A DNA stretch of 64,000 nucleotides from Nocardioides jiangsuensis (GTDB lineage: Bacteria; Actinomycetota; Actinomycetes; Propionibacteriales; Nocardioidaceae). Each line of letters starts with the position of its first letter. Positions within the stretch are counted from its first letter, which is position 1. Under the pieces are notes generated by a model. It had not been told where the DNA came from. It worked only from the letters and a program-made list of their open reading frames with translations, and ran no database searches. Of this stretch, positions 25,539-34,046 are shown piece by piece. Where the stretch lies: contig NZ_JAIEZQ010000001.1 in NCBI RefSeq assembly GCF_019679455.1, forward strand, positions 930,001 to 994,000. The letters are read 5' to 3'. A program made the translations under genes and the position numbers.

Positions 25539-26963
25539 ATGGCGGAGCTGCTCGCCGCGGCCAGCCCGCGCGGGCGCGGCGTGCTCACCGCGACCGTGCT
25601 CGGCTCGGGCATGGCGATGCTCGACGGCACCGTGGTCAACGTCGCGCTGCGGCGCATCGGCACCACGCTGGGCGCCTCCGTGGCAGAGCTGCAGTGGGTG
25701 GTCAACGCCTACATGCTGTCGCTGGCCTCGCTGATCCTGGTCGGCGGCGCGCTCGGCGACCGGTTCGGCCGGCGCCGCGTGTACATGGTCGGGGTGACCT
25801 GGTTCGCGGCCGCCTCGGTGCTGTGCGGGCTCGCCCGGACCCCCGAGCAGCTGATCGCGGCCCGGCTGGTCCAGGGCGTGGGCGCCGCGCTGCTCACGCC
25901 GGGCAGCCTCGCCCTGATCCAGGCCTCGTTCCGGCCGCAGGACCGGGCCGCGATGATCGGCCGCTGGGCCGGGCTCGGCGGGGTCGCCGCCGCGGTCGGC
26001 CCCGTGCTCGGCGGCTGGATCGTCGACAACGCCAGCTGGCGCTGGATCTTCTGGATCAACGTCCCGGTCGCCGTCGTGGTGCTCGTGCTGTGCCGGCGCT
26101 GCGTGCCCGAGTCGTGCGACGAGCAGGTCGACCGCGGCTTCGACGTCCCCGGTGCGGTGCTCGGCGCGGTCGGGCTCGGGGCGCTGACCTACGCGCTGAT
26201 CGAGGCGCAGGAGGTGGCCGCCGGGTACGTCGTCACCGCGGCGGCCGTGGGTACGGCGTCCCTCTGCCTGTTCGTGCTGCGCGAACGGCGCGCGCCCCAC
26301 CCGCTGGTGCCGCTGCACCTGTTCCGGTCCCGGGTGTTCTCGATCGCCAACGCGATGACGCTGCTGGTCTACGGCGCGCTGGCCGCGATGCTGTTCTTCC
26401 TGGTCCTCCAGCTGCAGGTCAGCGCCGGGTACACCCCGCTCCAGGCGGGCTTCGCCACCGTCCCGCTGACCGTGGTGATGCTGCTGCTCTCCTCCCGCTC
26501 CGGGGCGCTGGCCGGCCGGATCGGGCCGCGGCTGCAGCTCTCCGCCGGACCGGTCATCTGCGCGGCGGGGGCGCTGCTGCTGCGCGACGTGGGCGCGGGC
26601 ACGTCGTACCTCACCGGGGTGCTCCCGGGGCTCCTGGTCTTCTCGCTGGGGCTGGTCGCGCTGGTGGCGCCGCTGACCGCGAGCGTGCTGGCCACCGCGC
26701 CGGACCGGCTCGCGGGTACCGCCAGCGGGATCAACAACGCCGTGGCCCGGACCGGGTCGCTGCTCTCGGTCGCGGCGCTGCCGGCGGCGGTCGGGATCAC
26801 CGGCGCGGACTACCGCAGCGCCGAGGCGTTCACCGCCGGCTACACCGAGGCGCTGCTCGTGTGCGCGCTGCTGCTCGCGGCCGGCGGGGTGGTCAGCCTC
26901 GTCGGGCTGCGAGGCGTGCCGCGGCCCGCGCCACGAGTCCCCGCGCCGGCGCCGTCCCGCTGA
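25539..26963 (+). CDS. MFS transporter, DHA2 (14-TM) drug-exporter family
   Basis: A 474-residue exporter of the EmrB/QacA type. The signatures are LDGTVVNVALRRIG in the first helix, the loop GGALGDRFGRRRVYM, and motif C GPVLGGWIVDNASWRWIFWINVP typical of drug/proton antiporters. ATG 25539 is preferred over GTG 25533 because GGAGG at 25529-25533 is then correctly spaced. The last 71 bases overlap the convergent monooxygenase gene. The substrate is unknown. Confidence 0.88.
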   Translation: MAELLAAASPRGRGVLTATVLGSGMAMLDGTVVNVALRRIGTTLGASVAELQWVVNAYMLSLASLILVGGALGDRFGRRRVYMVGVTWFAAASVLCGLARTPEQLIAARLVQGVGAALLTPGSLALIQASFRPQDRAAMIGRWAGLGGVAAAVGPVLGGWIVDNASWRWIFWINVPVAVVVLVLCRRCVPESCDEQVDRGFDVPGAVLGAVGLGALTYALIEAQEVAAGYVVTAAAVGTASLCLFVLRERRAPHPLVPLHLFRSRVFSIANAMTLLVYGALAAMLFFLVLQLQVSAGYTPLQAGFATVPLTVVMLLLSSRSGALAGRIGPRLQLSAGPVICAAGALLLRDVGAGTSYLTGVLPGLLVFSLGLVALVAPLTASVLATAPDRLAGTASGINNAVARTGSLLSVAALPAAVGITGADYRSAEAFTAGYTEALLVCALLLAAGGVVSLVGLRGVPRPAPRVPAPAPSR

Positions 26964-28299
26964 CCCGGGCCCGCGACGCCGCGCGCTCGCGCTCGATCTC
27001 GGCGCGGTACTTGTGGAAGTCGACCTGGATCGTGTGCCGCTTCGACGCGACGTAGCGGCGGCGCAGCTGCTCGTCGTACCTCGCGATCTGGGCGCGCATC
27101 TCGTCGTACGACGGGAGCGCCCCCTCGCCGGCGACGAGGTCGCCCACCCACTCCGCCTGGGCCTCGGCGAGCGGCATGATCGCGCCGAGCGGCTGGATCA
27201 GCCCGACGAAGTACAGGCCGGGGTGCTCGGGGTCGACCACCCGCCGGTACAGGTCGACGTGGTTGTCGGCGGCGGTGACCACCGTGTCGTCGAAGAACGG
27301 GAAGGTCACCTTGTAGCCGGTGCAGTAGACGACCGTGTCGACCTCGGCGGCGGTGCCGTCCTCGAAGAAGACCTTCGACCCCTCGAACCGGTCGATGTTC
27401 GGCTTCACGGTGATGTCGCCGTGACCGAGCCGGGTGAGGAGGTCGTCGCTGACCGTCGGGTGGGCGTGCAGCACGGCGTGGTCGGGCTTCGGCAGCCCGT
27501 AGTCGGTGACCCGGCCCTGCGCGACGCGCAGCAGGGCCGCCATCGCGAGCTGCTGGACCTTGAGCGGGCCGCGGGCGAGGGCGGAGTCGGTCAGGTGGTC
27601 GGTGGGCACCCCGAAGACGAACTTCGGCACGATGTGCGCCCCGCGGCGCATCGCGAGGAACGTCTCGTCGGCGGTGCGCGAGGACTCCACCGCGATGTCG
27701 CAGGCGGAGTTGCCGATGCCGAGCACGAGCACCCGCTTGCCGGCGAAGATCTCGGGGGTCTTGTAGTAGTGCGCGTGCAGCTGGTCGCCGGGGAACGTCT
27801 CGGCCCCGGGGAACGACGGCTCGGGCCAGCGCGGGTCCCAGTGGTGCCCGTTGGCGACCACGACGTTCTCGTAGCGGCGCACCTCCGGCTCCGAGGGCGT
27901 CCCGGCCTGGTCGCGGCTCCGCAGCGTGACGTCGTACCCGCCGCCCTCCGCCGCGGGCACCGGCACCACCTTGACCACCTCGGTGCGGAAGGTGATCTTG
28001 TCGCGGAGGCCGAAGTGGTCGACGAAGGCGTCGAAGTACGCCGCGATCTGCCAGTGGCTCGGGTAGTCGGGCAGGTCGTCGGGCATCGGGTAGGCGCGGT
28101 ACTCCATCAGCTGCCGCGACGTGTTGATGTGCAGCGACCGGTAGGCCGAGCTCATCCGGTTGTCGTTGTCGTAGCGCCAGTTACCGCCGACCTCGCTGCC
28201 GATCTCGAAGCAGTCGAAGGGGATGCCGCGCGCGTGCATCACCTGCGCGGCGGTGATCCCGGACGACCCGGCTCCGATGATGCAGACCCGTGCGTGCAT
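26893..28299 (-). CDS. Flavin-containing monooxygenase (FMO/BVMO family)
   Basis: A 468-residue FAD and NADPH enzyme. The FAD Rossmann motif GAGSSG is at about 8-13, the FMO fingerprint F-x-G-x3-H-x3-Y appears as FPGDQLHAHYY (about 170), the NADPH motif is GIGNSACD, and YCTGY lies near 310. It adds one oxygen from O2 to a soft nucleophile or inserts oxygen next to a ketone; the substrate is unknown. It is divergent, with a 90-base gap, from an acetoacetate-decarboxylase-like gene. The 3' end runs 71 bases into the opposite-strand MFS gene. Confidence 0.88.
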   Translation of the reverse strand: MHARVCIIGAGSSGITAAQVMHARGIPFDCFEIGSEVGGNWRYDNDNRMSSAYRSLHINTSRQLMEYRAYPMPDDLPDYPSHWQIAAYFDAFVDHFGLRDKITFRTEVVKVVPVPAAEGGGYDVTLRSRDQAGTPSEPEVRRYENVVVANGHHWDPRWPEPSFPGAETFPGDQLHAHYYKTPEIFAGKRVLVLGIGNSACDIAVESSRTADETFLAMRRGAHIVPKFVFGVPTDHLTDSALARGPLKVQQLAMAALLRVAQGRVTDYGLPKPDHAVLHAHPTVSDDLLTRLGHGDITVKPNIDRFEGSKVFFEDGTAAEVDTVVYCTGYKVTFPFFDDTVVTAADNHVDLYRRVVDPEHPGLYFVGLIQPLGAIMPLAEAQAEWVGDLVAGEGALPSYDEMRAQIARYDEQLRRRYVASKRHTIQVDFHKYRAEIERERAASRARVSGTAPARGLVARAAARLAARRG

Positions 28300-28389
28300 G
28301 GGGTGAGGACCTTTCGGCGAGACGCCCGGTGGCGTGGAGGGGTCTCAGGTTGTCATATCGGCGCAAGCCCGGCGGTCTATTGTTCTCGG

Positions 28390-28983
28390 GTGCCGTTCCC
28401 CTCTCCGCCCTGGAACCTGCAGGGAGACCTGTGGTGCTCGCTCTTCGCGGTGCGCACCGGCACCGAGGACCGCCCGGCCGGGTTGTACGGCGCCGCCTTC
28501 GTCGACTACCGCGAGGGCGGGGTGCTCTCCTACCAGGAGCTGCTCGTGGCCCGGCTGGTGCGTGACGGCGCGGTCCCCCGCGTGCACGTCACCGACATCT
28601 GGGTGAACACCGCGCCGTCGCGCGACGGCGGCCGGACGCTGTGGGCGATCCCGAAGGAGCTCGGCGACCTGCACGTGCGCGACCGGCGGCTGTGGCCCGC
28701 GGCGCGGACGGAGTGGAGCGCGCACGTCGCGGGGACCCCGATCGCGGCAGCCACCTTCGCGGGGACGCCGGGGGTCGGGCTGCGGACGCCGTACGTGTTC
28801 ACCCTCCTGCAGCAGCGCGAGGACGGTACGCCGGCGGTGACCAAGGTGTCCGGGACCGCGCGGAGCCTGCCGTGCCTCGGGTCGTGGCGCTTCGGCACGG
28901 ACGGGCCGCTGGCGTGGATGCACGGGCGGCCCGCGGTGGCGTCGTTCCGGATGAGCGACTTCCGGATGACCTTCGGCGCCTGA
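28390..28983 (+). CDS. Acetoacetate decarboxylase family protein
   Basis: A 197-residue protein of the PF06314-like fold. It begins with the family start PFPSPPWNLQGDLW, and has IWVNTAPSRDGGRTLWAIPKELGDLHV in the middle, the region that carries the Schiff-base lysine in true acetoacetate decarboxylases. Lys near residue 93 (IPKELG) is a candidate. Many actinobacterial members are shorter than clostridial Adc and have unknown function, so decarboxylation is not certain. The GTG 28390 has no clear ribosome site. Confidence 0.7.
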   Translation: MPFPSPPWNLQGDLWCSLFAVRTGTEDRPAGLYGAAFVDYREGGVLSYQELLVARLVRDGAVPRVHVTDIWVNTAPSRDGGRTLWAIPKELGDLHVRDRRLWPAARTEWSAHVAGTPIAAATFAGTPGVGLRTPYVFTLLQQREDGTPAVTKVSGTARSLPCLGSWRFGTDGPLAWMHGRPAVASFRMSDFRMTFGA

Positions 28984-29099
28984 GCCGCCCGCCGACCGTC
29001 GCGTCCCGGCAGGGTTTTGCCGCCGACCCGTCGTCACCCGGCGGCTCCGGGGTCTACGGTCGAGAGGTCAGGGCGTACGGCGGACTCCAGGAGGTCGTG

Positions 29100-29477
29100 A
29101 TGAGCGGTCGGGTGGTGCACTTCGAGATCCCGTTCGAGGACGGGGACCGGGCCAGGTCGTTCTACGAAGGCGCGTTCGGGTGGCGGATGACCCCGCTTCC
29201 GGACATGGGCTACACGCTGGTGATGACCGGGCCGACCCCGGAGCAGGGGCCGCCGAGCGAGCCCGGGTTCATCAACGGCGGCATGATGAAGCGCGAGGCC
29301 CCGTTCGGATCGCCGGTCGTCACCGTCGACGTCGAGGACATCGACGGCGCGCTCGAGTCGATCGAGAAGCTCGGCGGCACGACGGTGATCGCGAAGCAGA
29401 CGGTCGGTGACATGGGCTTCACGGCGTACTTCAAGGATCCCGAGGGGAACCTGATCGGGCTCTGGCAGACCGCCTGA
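29100..29477 (+). CDS. VOC-family (glyoxalase/bleomycin-resistance fold) protein
   Basis: A 125-residue single-module VOC protein. It begins VVHFEIPFEDGDRARSFYEGAFGW and ends AYFKDPEGNLIGLWQ, the paired beta-alpha-beta3 ends of this fold. Candidate metal ligands are His8 and Glu in the FEIP strand region. Such proteins act as lyases, dioxygenases or resistance factors, and this one cannot be narrowed further. ATG 29100 is preferred over the adjacent GTG 29097 because AGGAGG lies at a normal distance. Confidence 0.8.
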   Translation: MSGRVVHFEIPFEDGDRARSFYEGAFGWRMTPLPDMGYTLVMTGPTPEQGPPSEPGFINGGMMKREAPFGSPVVTVDVEDIDGALESIEKLGGTTVIAKQTVGDMGFTAYFKDPEGNLIGLWQTA

Positions 29478-29499
29478 GCCCCCCACGGCGACGCCTGCC

Positions 29500-30249
29500 T
29501 CAGCCCATGAGCCTTCTGGCCAGCGGCAGCGGGAGGTGGCGCATCGCGACACCGAGCGGCACCCACGGCCACGCCGGGACGCGGGCGTGCGGCTTCTCCT
29601 TCTCGATGGCCTCGACCATCGACCGCACGCCCTTCTCGGTGGACACCATGAACGGGGCGTTCTTCACGCGCTCGTTCATCTCCGACCGGATGTAGCCCGG
29701 GTAGATCACCGAGACGGCGATCGGGCCGCCGGCCAGCTCCGCCCGCAGCCCCTCGGCGAGGTGCGCGACCCCGGCCTTCGTCGCGGCGTACGTGGTCACC
29801 GTCCTCGGCATCCCGCGCATCGCGGACATGGACGAGATCATCACGAGGTGGCCGGCGTGCTGGGCGCGGAAGATCTCCATCGCGGCCTCGGTCTGCGCCA
29901 GCGCGGCGACGAAGTTCGTCATCGCGGTCGCCTTGTTCGCGTCGTAGCCGCCGGTGCCGATCGGGGCGCCCTTGCCGAGCCCGGCGTTCACCACGACCCG
30001 GTCGATCGTGCCGAAGTCGGCCTGGAACGCGCGGAACACCGCGAAGACCGCCTCGTCGTCGTTCACGTCGAGCGCGCGCACCTCGAACCGCTGGCCCGGG
30101 TGCCTGGCGACGAGCTCGGCCCGCAGCGCGTCGAGGCGGTCGGTACGGCGCGCGCACAGGGCGAGGTCGTGGCCGAGCGCGGCGAACTGGCGCGCCATCT
30201 CCTCGCCCAGCCCGGAGCTCGCGCCGGTGATCAGGATCGTCTTGCGCAT
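29500..30249 (-). CDS. Short-chain dehydrogenase/reductase
   Basis: A 249-residue classical SDR. The cofactor motif TGASSGLG is at about 8-15, NAGLGKG near 88, the catalytic Ser in VMISSMSAMRG, and Y-x3-K in YAATKAG. It has a C-terminal helix of about 40 residues that may be membrane-associated (PWVPLGVAMRHLPLPLARRLMG). Arg after the first strand (CARRTDRL) suggests NADP(H). It is 11 bases downstream of the phosphatase gene on the same strand, so probably co-transcribed. Confidence 0.87.
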   Translation of the reverse strand: MRKTILITGASSGLGEEMARQFAALGHDLALCARRTDRLDALRAELVARHPGQRFEVRALDVNDDEAVFAVFRAFQADFGTIDRVVVNAGLGKGAPIGTGGYDANKATAMTNFVAALAQTEAAMEIFRAQHAGHLVMISSMSAMRGMPRTVTTYAATKAGVAHLAEGLRAELAGGPIAVSVIYPGYIRSEMNERVKNAPFMVSTEKGVRSMVEAIEKEKPHARVPAWPWVPLGVAMRHLPLPLARRLMG

Positions 30250-30260
30250 GCCAGGGGCTC

Positions 30261-30926
30261 CTACCGGTAGGTGATGTGGCCGCCACCCGCGGCCTCGAGG
30301 TGGCTGTGGTCGTTGAAGCTGACCAGGGTCGCGCCGCGACGCCCGACGACGATCTTGGTGACCGAGGAGTTCACGGTGACCGGGTTCAGCTGGGTCCACA
30401 GGTCGGCGCCCCCGGCGAGCAGCGACGCCGCGACCCAGGACACCGGCCCGCCGGAGGTGAGCACCACCGCGGTCTGCTTGGGCTCGAGCCGCTCGACGGT
30501 ACGGCGCAGCGCGGCGTCGACCCGCGCGCCGAAGGCGGTGAACGACTCGTCGTAGTCCTCGTCGTAGGCGCCACCGGTCCAGCGCAGCGTGGCCTCCTCG
30601 AACCAGGCCTGGAACTGCTCCCGGGTCAGCTCCTCGCCCTCGCCGTACGCCGGCGGGTGCATCGCGAGCATCTGCACGTGGTCGAACTCGTTCCAGCCGT
30701 CGTCGACGACCACGTCGGCGGCCCAGCCCGCGCCGGCGACGGCCTGCTCGGCAGTCTGCCGGTGCCGCCGCATCGCGCCCCGCACGACCAGGTCGGGGAC
30801 CACCCCGCGGGCCGCGAGCGCCTCGCCGAGCAGCCGCGACTGCCGTTCGCCGAGGTCGGAGAGCACGTCGTAGTCATCGCTGCCCCACGACGCCTGGCCG
30901 TGGCGGACCAGCAGGACCTGGCTCAT
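30261..30926 (-). CDS. Histidine phosphatase family protein
   Basis: A 221-residue phosphoglycerate-mutase-like phosphatase. The catalytic LVRHGQASW is at the N-terminus (His9), a second Arg lies in GAMRRHRQTAE, and TSGGPVSWVAASLLAG carries the late motif, where the usual His (SHG) is replaced by Gly. This change raises doubt about full phosphohydrolase activity. The C-terminus FNDHSHLEAAG is typical of the actinobacterial branch. It is the first gene of the phosphatase-SDR pair and divergent from the FAD oxidoreductase. Confidence 0.82.
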   Translation of the reverse strand: MSQVLLVRHGQASWGSDDYDVLSDLGERQSRLLGEALAARGVVPDLVVRGAMRRHRQTAEQAVAGAGWAADVVVDDGWNEFDHVQMLAMHPPAYGEGEELTREQFQAWFEEATLRWTGGAYDEDYDESFTAFGARVDAALRRTVERLEPKQTAVVLTSGGPVSWVAASLLAGGADLWTQLNPVTVNSSVTKIVVGRRGATLVSFNDHSHLEAAGGGHITYR

Positions 30927-31092
30927 CGGTGGTTCCTCTCGCTCGGTTCCCCGGACCGCCGCGGTCCCGGCCGAGCAGGCTCCGGCGGGCGGTCCGTGCC
31001 CCGACCCTAGGGGCTCCCCGGTCCGCCGTCGGCAGCAGCCCGGCCCCGCCGGGGTCTGGCGTAGCGCCGGGGAAAGGGGGTACGACGGTCGC

Positions 31093-32703
31093 ATGACCCG
31101 CACCGACGCCGTCGTCATCGGCAGTGGACCCAACGGCCTCGTCGCGGCCAACCTGCTCGCGGACGCGGGTTGGGACGTCGTGCTGCTCGAGGCGCAGGAC
31201 GGGGTCGGCGGCGCCGTCCGCAGCGACTCCGGGGTGCGGGACGGCTTCGTGCACGACACGTTCAGCTCGTTCTACCCGCTCGCGGCGGTCTCGCCGACGA
31301 TCCAGCGGCTCGGGCTCGAGCGGCACGGGCTCGCCTGGTCGCACGCGCCAGCGGTGGCCGGCACGCCGTTCGCCGACGGCAGCTGGGCGCTGCTGCACCG
31401 CACCGCCGAGGAGACCGCCGCCGGTCTGGACGCCCTGGCGCCCGGTGACGGCGACGCCTGGCTGGAGCTGTGCCGCGGCTGGGACGCGATCGGCGACCAG
31501 GTCGTCGGCGCGCTGCTCTCCCCGTTCCCGCCCGTCAGGAACGGCCTGGGTGCGCTCGCGAAGGTCCGGGCGGCGGGCGGGCTCTCGTTCCTGAAGCTGG
31601 CGCTCTCGCCGGCCCGGAGCGTCGCGGACCGGTACTTCTCCGGCGACGGCGCCAAGATGCTCCTCGCCGGCAACGCCGCCCACGCCGACATCTCCATGGA
31701 CGCGCCCGGCTCCGGGATGATGGGCTGGATCCTCATCATGATGGGCCAGCAGGCGGGCTTCCCCGTCCCCACCGGCGGCGCCGGCATGCTGACCGCGGCG
31801 ATGGCACGCCGCTTCGAGACGGCCGGCGGCACGGTCCGGCTCGGCTGCCGCGCCACCGAGGTCGTCGTTCGCGACGGTCGGGCGGTCGGCGTACGCACCG
31901 AGCACGGCGACGTGGTCGAGGCCACGCGGGCGGTGGTCGCCGACGTGGCGGCGCCCGCGCTGTACGGCGGCCTGGTGGCCTGGCACCACCTCCCGGACCG
32001 CCTGCGCCGCCGGATGCGCGGGTTCGAGTGGGACCCCGGCACGGTCAAGGTCGACTGGGCGCTCGACGGGCCGGTCCCCTGGCGCCACCAGCCCGACAAG
32101 ACGCCGGGCACCGTGCACCTCGGCGAGTCCGTCGACGAGGTGGCGCTGGCCGGCGCGCAGGTCTCCGCGGGCGCCGTACCCGAGCGGCCCTTCGTCCTGG
32201 TCGGCCAGATGGCCGCCGCCGACCCCACCCGGGCCCCCGCGGGCGCGGAGTCCGTGTGGGCCTACAGCCACGTCCCGCAGCAGGTCCGCTCCGACGCCGG
32301 CGGGGCCGGGATCCGCGGGGTGTGGGACCACGACGACGTCGAGCGGATGGCCGACCGGATGCAGGCCCGGATCGAGGAGTACGCCCCCGGCTTCGGCGAC
32401 CGGGTGCTCGCGCGCAGGCTGCTCGGGCCCCGGGAGATGCAGGAGCGTGACGAGAACCTCGTCGGCGGTGCGCTCAACGGCGGCACCGCGTCGCTGCAGC
32501 AGCAGCTGGTCTTCCGGCCCGTCCCCGGGCTCGGCCGCGCGGAGACCCCCGTGCCGGGGCTCTACCTCGGCTCGGCCTCCGCCCACCCGGGCGGCGGGGT
32601 GCACGGGGCCTGCGGCTCCAACGCCGCCCGCGCCGCACTCGCCCACGACCGTGTCCGGCGGCTCCGCCCCGGATCCCGCACGACCCAGGAGGGAACCCCA
32701 TGA
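31093..32703 (+). CDS. FAD-dependent oxidoreductase of the phytoene-desaturase (CrtI-like) group
   Basis: A 536-residue protein. It has the FAD dinucleotide motif VIGSGPNGLVAANLLADAGWDVVLLEA at the N-terminus (about 7-33) and the second FAD-contacting end LYLGSASAHPGGGVHGACG near 490-510, characteristic of NAD(P)/FAD-dependent desaturase/isomerase-like proteins (pyridine nucleotide-disulphide oxidoreductase domain 2 relatives). The substrate is unknown; no carotenoid genes are near. Its stop overlaps the start of a SRPBCC gene (ATGA), implying a functional pair. Confidence 0.82.
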   Translation: MTRTDAVVIGSGPNGLVAANLLADAGWDVVLLEAQDGVGGAVRSDSGVRDGFVHDTFSSFYPLAAVSPTIQRLGLERHGLAWSHAPAVAGTPFADGSWALLHRTAEETAAGLDALAPGDGDAWLELCRGWDAIGDQVVGALLSPFPPVRNGLGALAKVRAAGGLSFLKLALSPARSVADRYFSGDGAKMLLAGNAAHADISMDAPGSGMMGWILIMMGQQAGFPVPTGGAGMLTAAMARRFETAGGTVRLGCRATEVVVRDGRAVGVRTEHGDVVEATRAVVADVAAPALYGGLVAWHHLPDRLRRRMRGFEWDPGTVKVDWALDGPVPWRHQPDKTPGTVHLGESVDEVALAGAQVSAGAVPERPFVLVGQMAAADPTRAPAGAESVWAYSHVPQQVRSDAGGAGIRGVWDHDDVERMADRMQARIEEYAPGFGDRVLARRLLGPREMQERDENLVGGALNGGTASLQQQLVFRPVPGLGRAETPVPGLYLGSASAHPGGGVHGACGSNAARAALAHDRVRRLRPGSRTTQEGTP

Positions 32704-33185
32704 GCACCACCACCCGTGTCATGCACTGCACCCCCGAGGACGTGTTCGACGTGCTCACCGACGGCTGGAGCTACGCGACCTGGGTGGTCGGGGCGGCCCG
32801 GATCCGCGAGGTCGACGAGGACTGGCCGGCCGTCGGCACCCGGATCCACCACTCCGTCGGTGCCTGGCCGGTGCTGATCAGCGACACCACCGTGGTCGAG
32901 GAGGTGGACGCGCCGCACCGGCTCCAGCTGCGGGTCAAGGCGTGGCCCACCGGCGAGGGCCGGGTGATCCTCACCTGCACCCCACAGGGCGACGACACCG
33001 AGGTGACCATCGAGGAGCGCGCGGTCTCCGGGCCCGCCACCCTGATCCCCACCGCGGCGCAGGACTTCATGCTGCACCAGCGCAACGTCGAGGCGCTGCG
33101 CCGGCTCGGCTACCTCGCCGAGAGCCGGGCCCGCGGGCACGAGGACGACGGCGACGTGGCACGCACCCGGCCCCAGGGCGGCTAG
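32700..33185 (+). CDS. SRPBCC-family (START-like) protein
   Basis: A 161-residue helix-grip-fold protein of the polyketide cyclase/dehydrase type. It shows the N-terminal PEDVFDVLTDGWSYATWVVGA segment, an alternating strand pattern, and the terminal helix AQDFMLHQRNVEALRRLGYLAE. These bind hydrophobic ligands in a central cavity, sometimes catalysing their conversion. The 4-base overlap with the FAD oxidoreductase suggests that it handles that enzyme's substrate or product. The last 20 residues are charged and unconserved. Confidence 0.82.
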   Translation: MSTTTRVMHCTPEDVFDVLTDGWSYATWVVGAARIREVDEDWPAVGTRIHHSVGAWPVLISDTTVVEEVDAPHRLQLRVKAWPTGEGRVILTCTPQGDDTEVTIEERAVSGPATLIPTAAQDFMLHQRNVEALRRLGYLAESRARGHEDDGDVARTRPQGG

Positions 33186-33192
33186 GCCGGAC

Positions 33193-33921
33193 TCAGCCGG
33201 CGACCTGCCCGCGCGAGCGTCGGGTCACCCGGGTGCCGCCGAGGTCGGCGCGCTGCCCGGCGATCCACCCGGAGCGTCCGCCGCTGCCCGACAGCGTGCG
33301 GCCGGCCGCCTTGCCCAGGGAGGGGTACTCCTCCTCGACGGCCTGGCTCACCGCGAGCGACCGGTCGGCGAGCACCAGGGCCACCGACCTTCCCCTGGTC
33401 GCGGCCGACTCGGCGTGGGTCTGGGCACGGTCCTCGGCCTCCGCGAGCCGGCGGCTGACCGCGGCGGTGAACCCCGCGAGCCAGGAGCGTCGATAGGCCG
33501 CGACGTGCTCGCCGTACGGCACCGGGGTGCGTGCCAGGGTGCTGGTCGCCTGGAGCAGCAGGCTCGTGTAGAGCACCTCGGCCCGGACCAGGTCCGAGTC
33601 GTAGCCGAACAGGTGGAGCGAGATCTGCTTCTCGCCGTCGACGTACCGCACCCGCTGCACCGCCCGGCACCGCAGCCGGTAGGCGACGCTGCTGAGCAGC
33701 CCGGCCTTGTCCAGCGCGTACGGCGGGTCGAGCAGGACCACCCGGTCGCCGACCACGTCGGACCCGGGCTCGGTCTGGGCGAGCAGGGCCCGGTCGATGC
33801 CGTAGGCCGCGACCAGCTCGGCCGCCTTGGCGGTGTAGGTCTCCGCCTCCTCGGGCGTGGCCGCCGGGTCCTCCGCCTTGGCCAGGATCTTGCGGACCTT
33901 GGCGAGGATGTCGTCGCTCAT
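33193..33921 (-). CDS. DUF2786 domain-containing protein
   Basis: A 242-residue protein with an N-terminal DUF2786 domain, SDDILAKVRKILAKAEDPAATPEEAETY-type, and a C-terminal region with RSWLAGFTAAVSRRLAEAE. DUF2786 proteins occur in bacterial chromosomes and phages; no function is established. The Arg/Gly-rich end suggests nucleic-acid contact, but that is only a guess. It ends 7 bases from the convergent SRPBCC gene. Confidence 0.7.
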   Translation of the reverse strand: MSDDILAKVRKILAKAEDPAATPEEAETYTAKAAELVAAYGIDRALLAQTEPGSDVVGDRVVLLDPPYALDKAGLLSSVAYRLRCRAVQRVRYVDGEKQISLHLFGYDSDLVRAEVLYTSLLLQATSTLARTPVPYGEHVAAYRRSWLAGFTAAVSRRLAEAEDRAQTHAESAATRGRSVALVLADRSLAVSQAVEEEYPSLGKAAGRTLSGSGGRSGWIAGQRADLGGTRVTRRSRGQVAG

Positions 33922-34016
33922 CGCGTGCCCCTTGTCGTCGTGCTCCCGGGTCGTCGCGCCGTCGCACCCACGGCGCTGTGACGACCCTCGCACCGGGGAC
34001 GGACAAACACGAAACC

Positions 34017-34039
34017 CCGGTCCACAGGGGACGGACCGG
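34017..34039 (-). terminator. Hairpin terminator after the ABC permease gene
   Basis: Read on the minus strand, CCGGTCC and GGACCGG form a perfect 7-bp stem with a 9-base loop, followed by GGGTTTCGTGTTTG, which is T-rich for this genome. It begins 8 bases past the permease stop codon and would end the ABC operon transcript. Confidence 0.55.
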
Positions 34040-34046
34040 ACCGAGG

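Noticed and set aside
24410-27055. Large fused plus-strand frame across the acetyltransferase and MFS genes
   Set aside because: It is Arg/Ala/Pro-rich shadow coding in another frame; both real genes have ribosome sites and family motifs.
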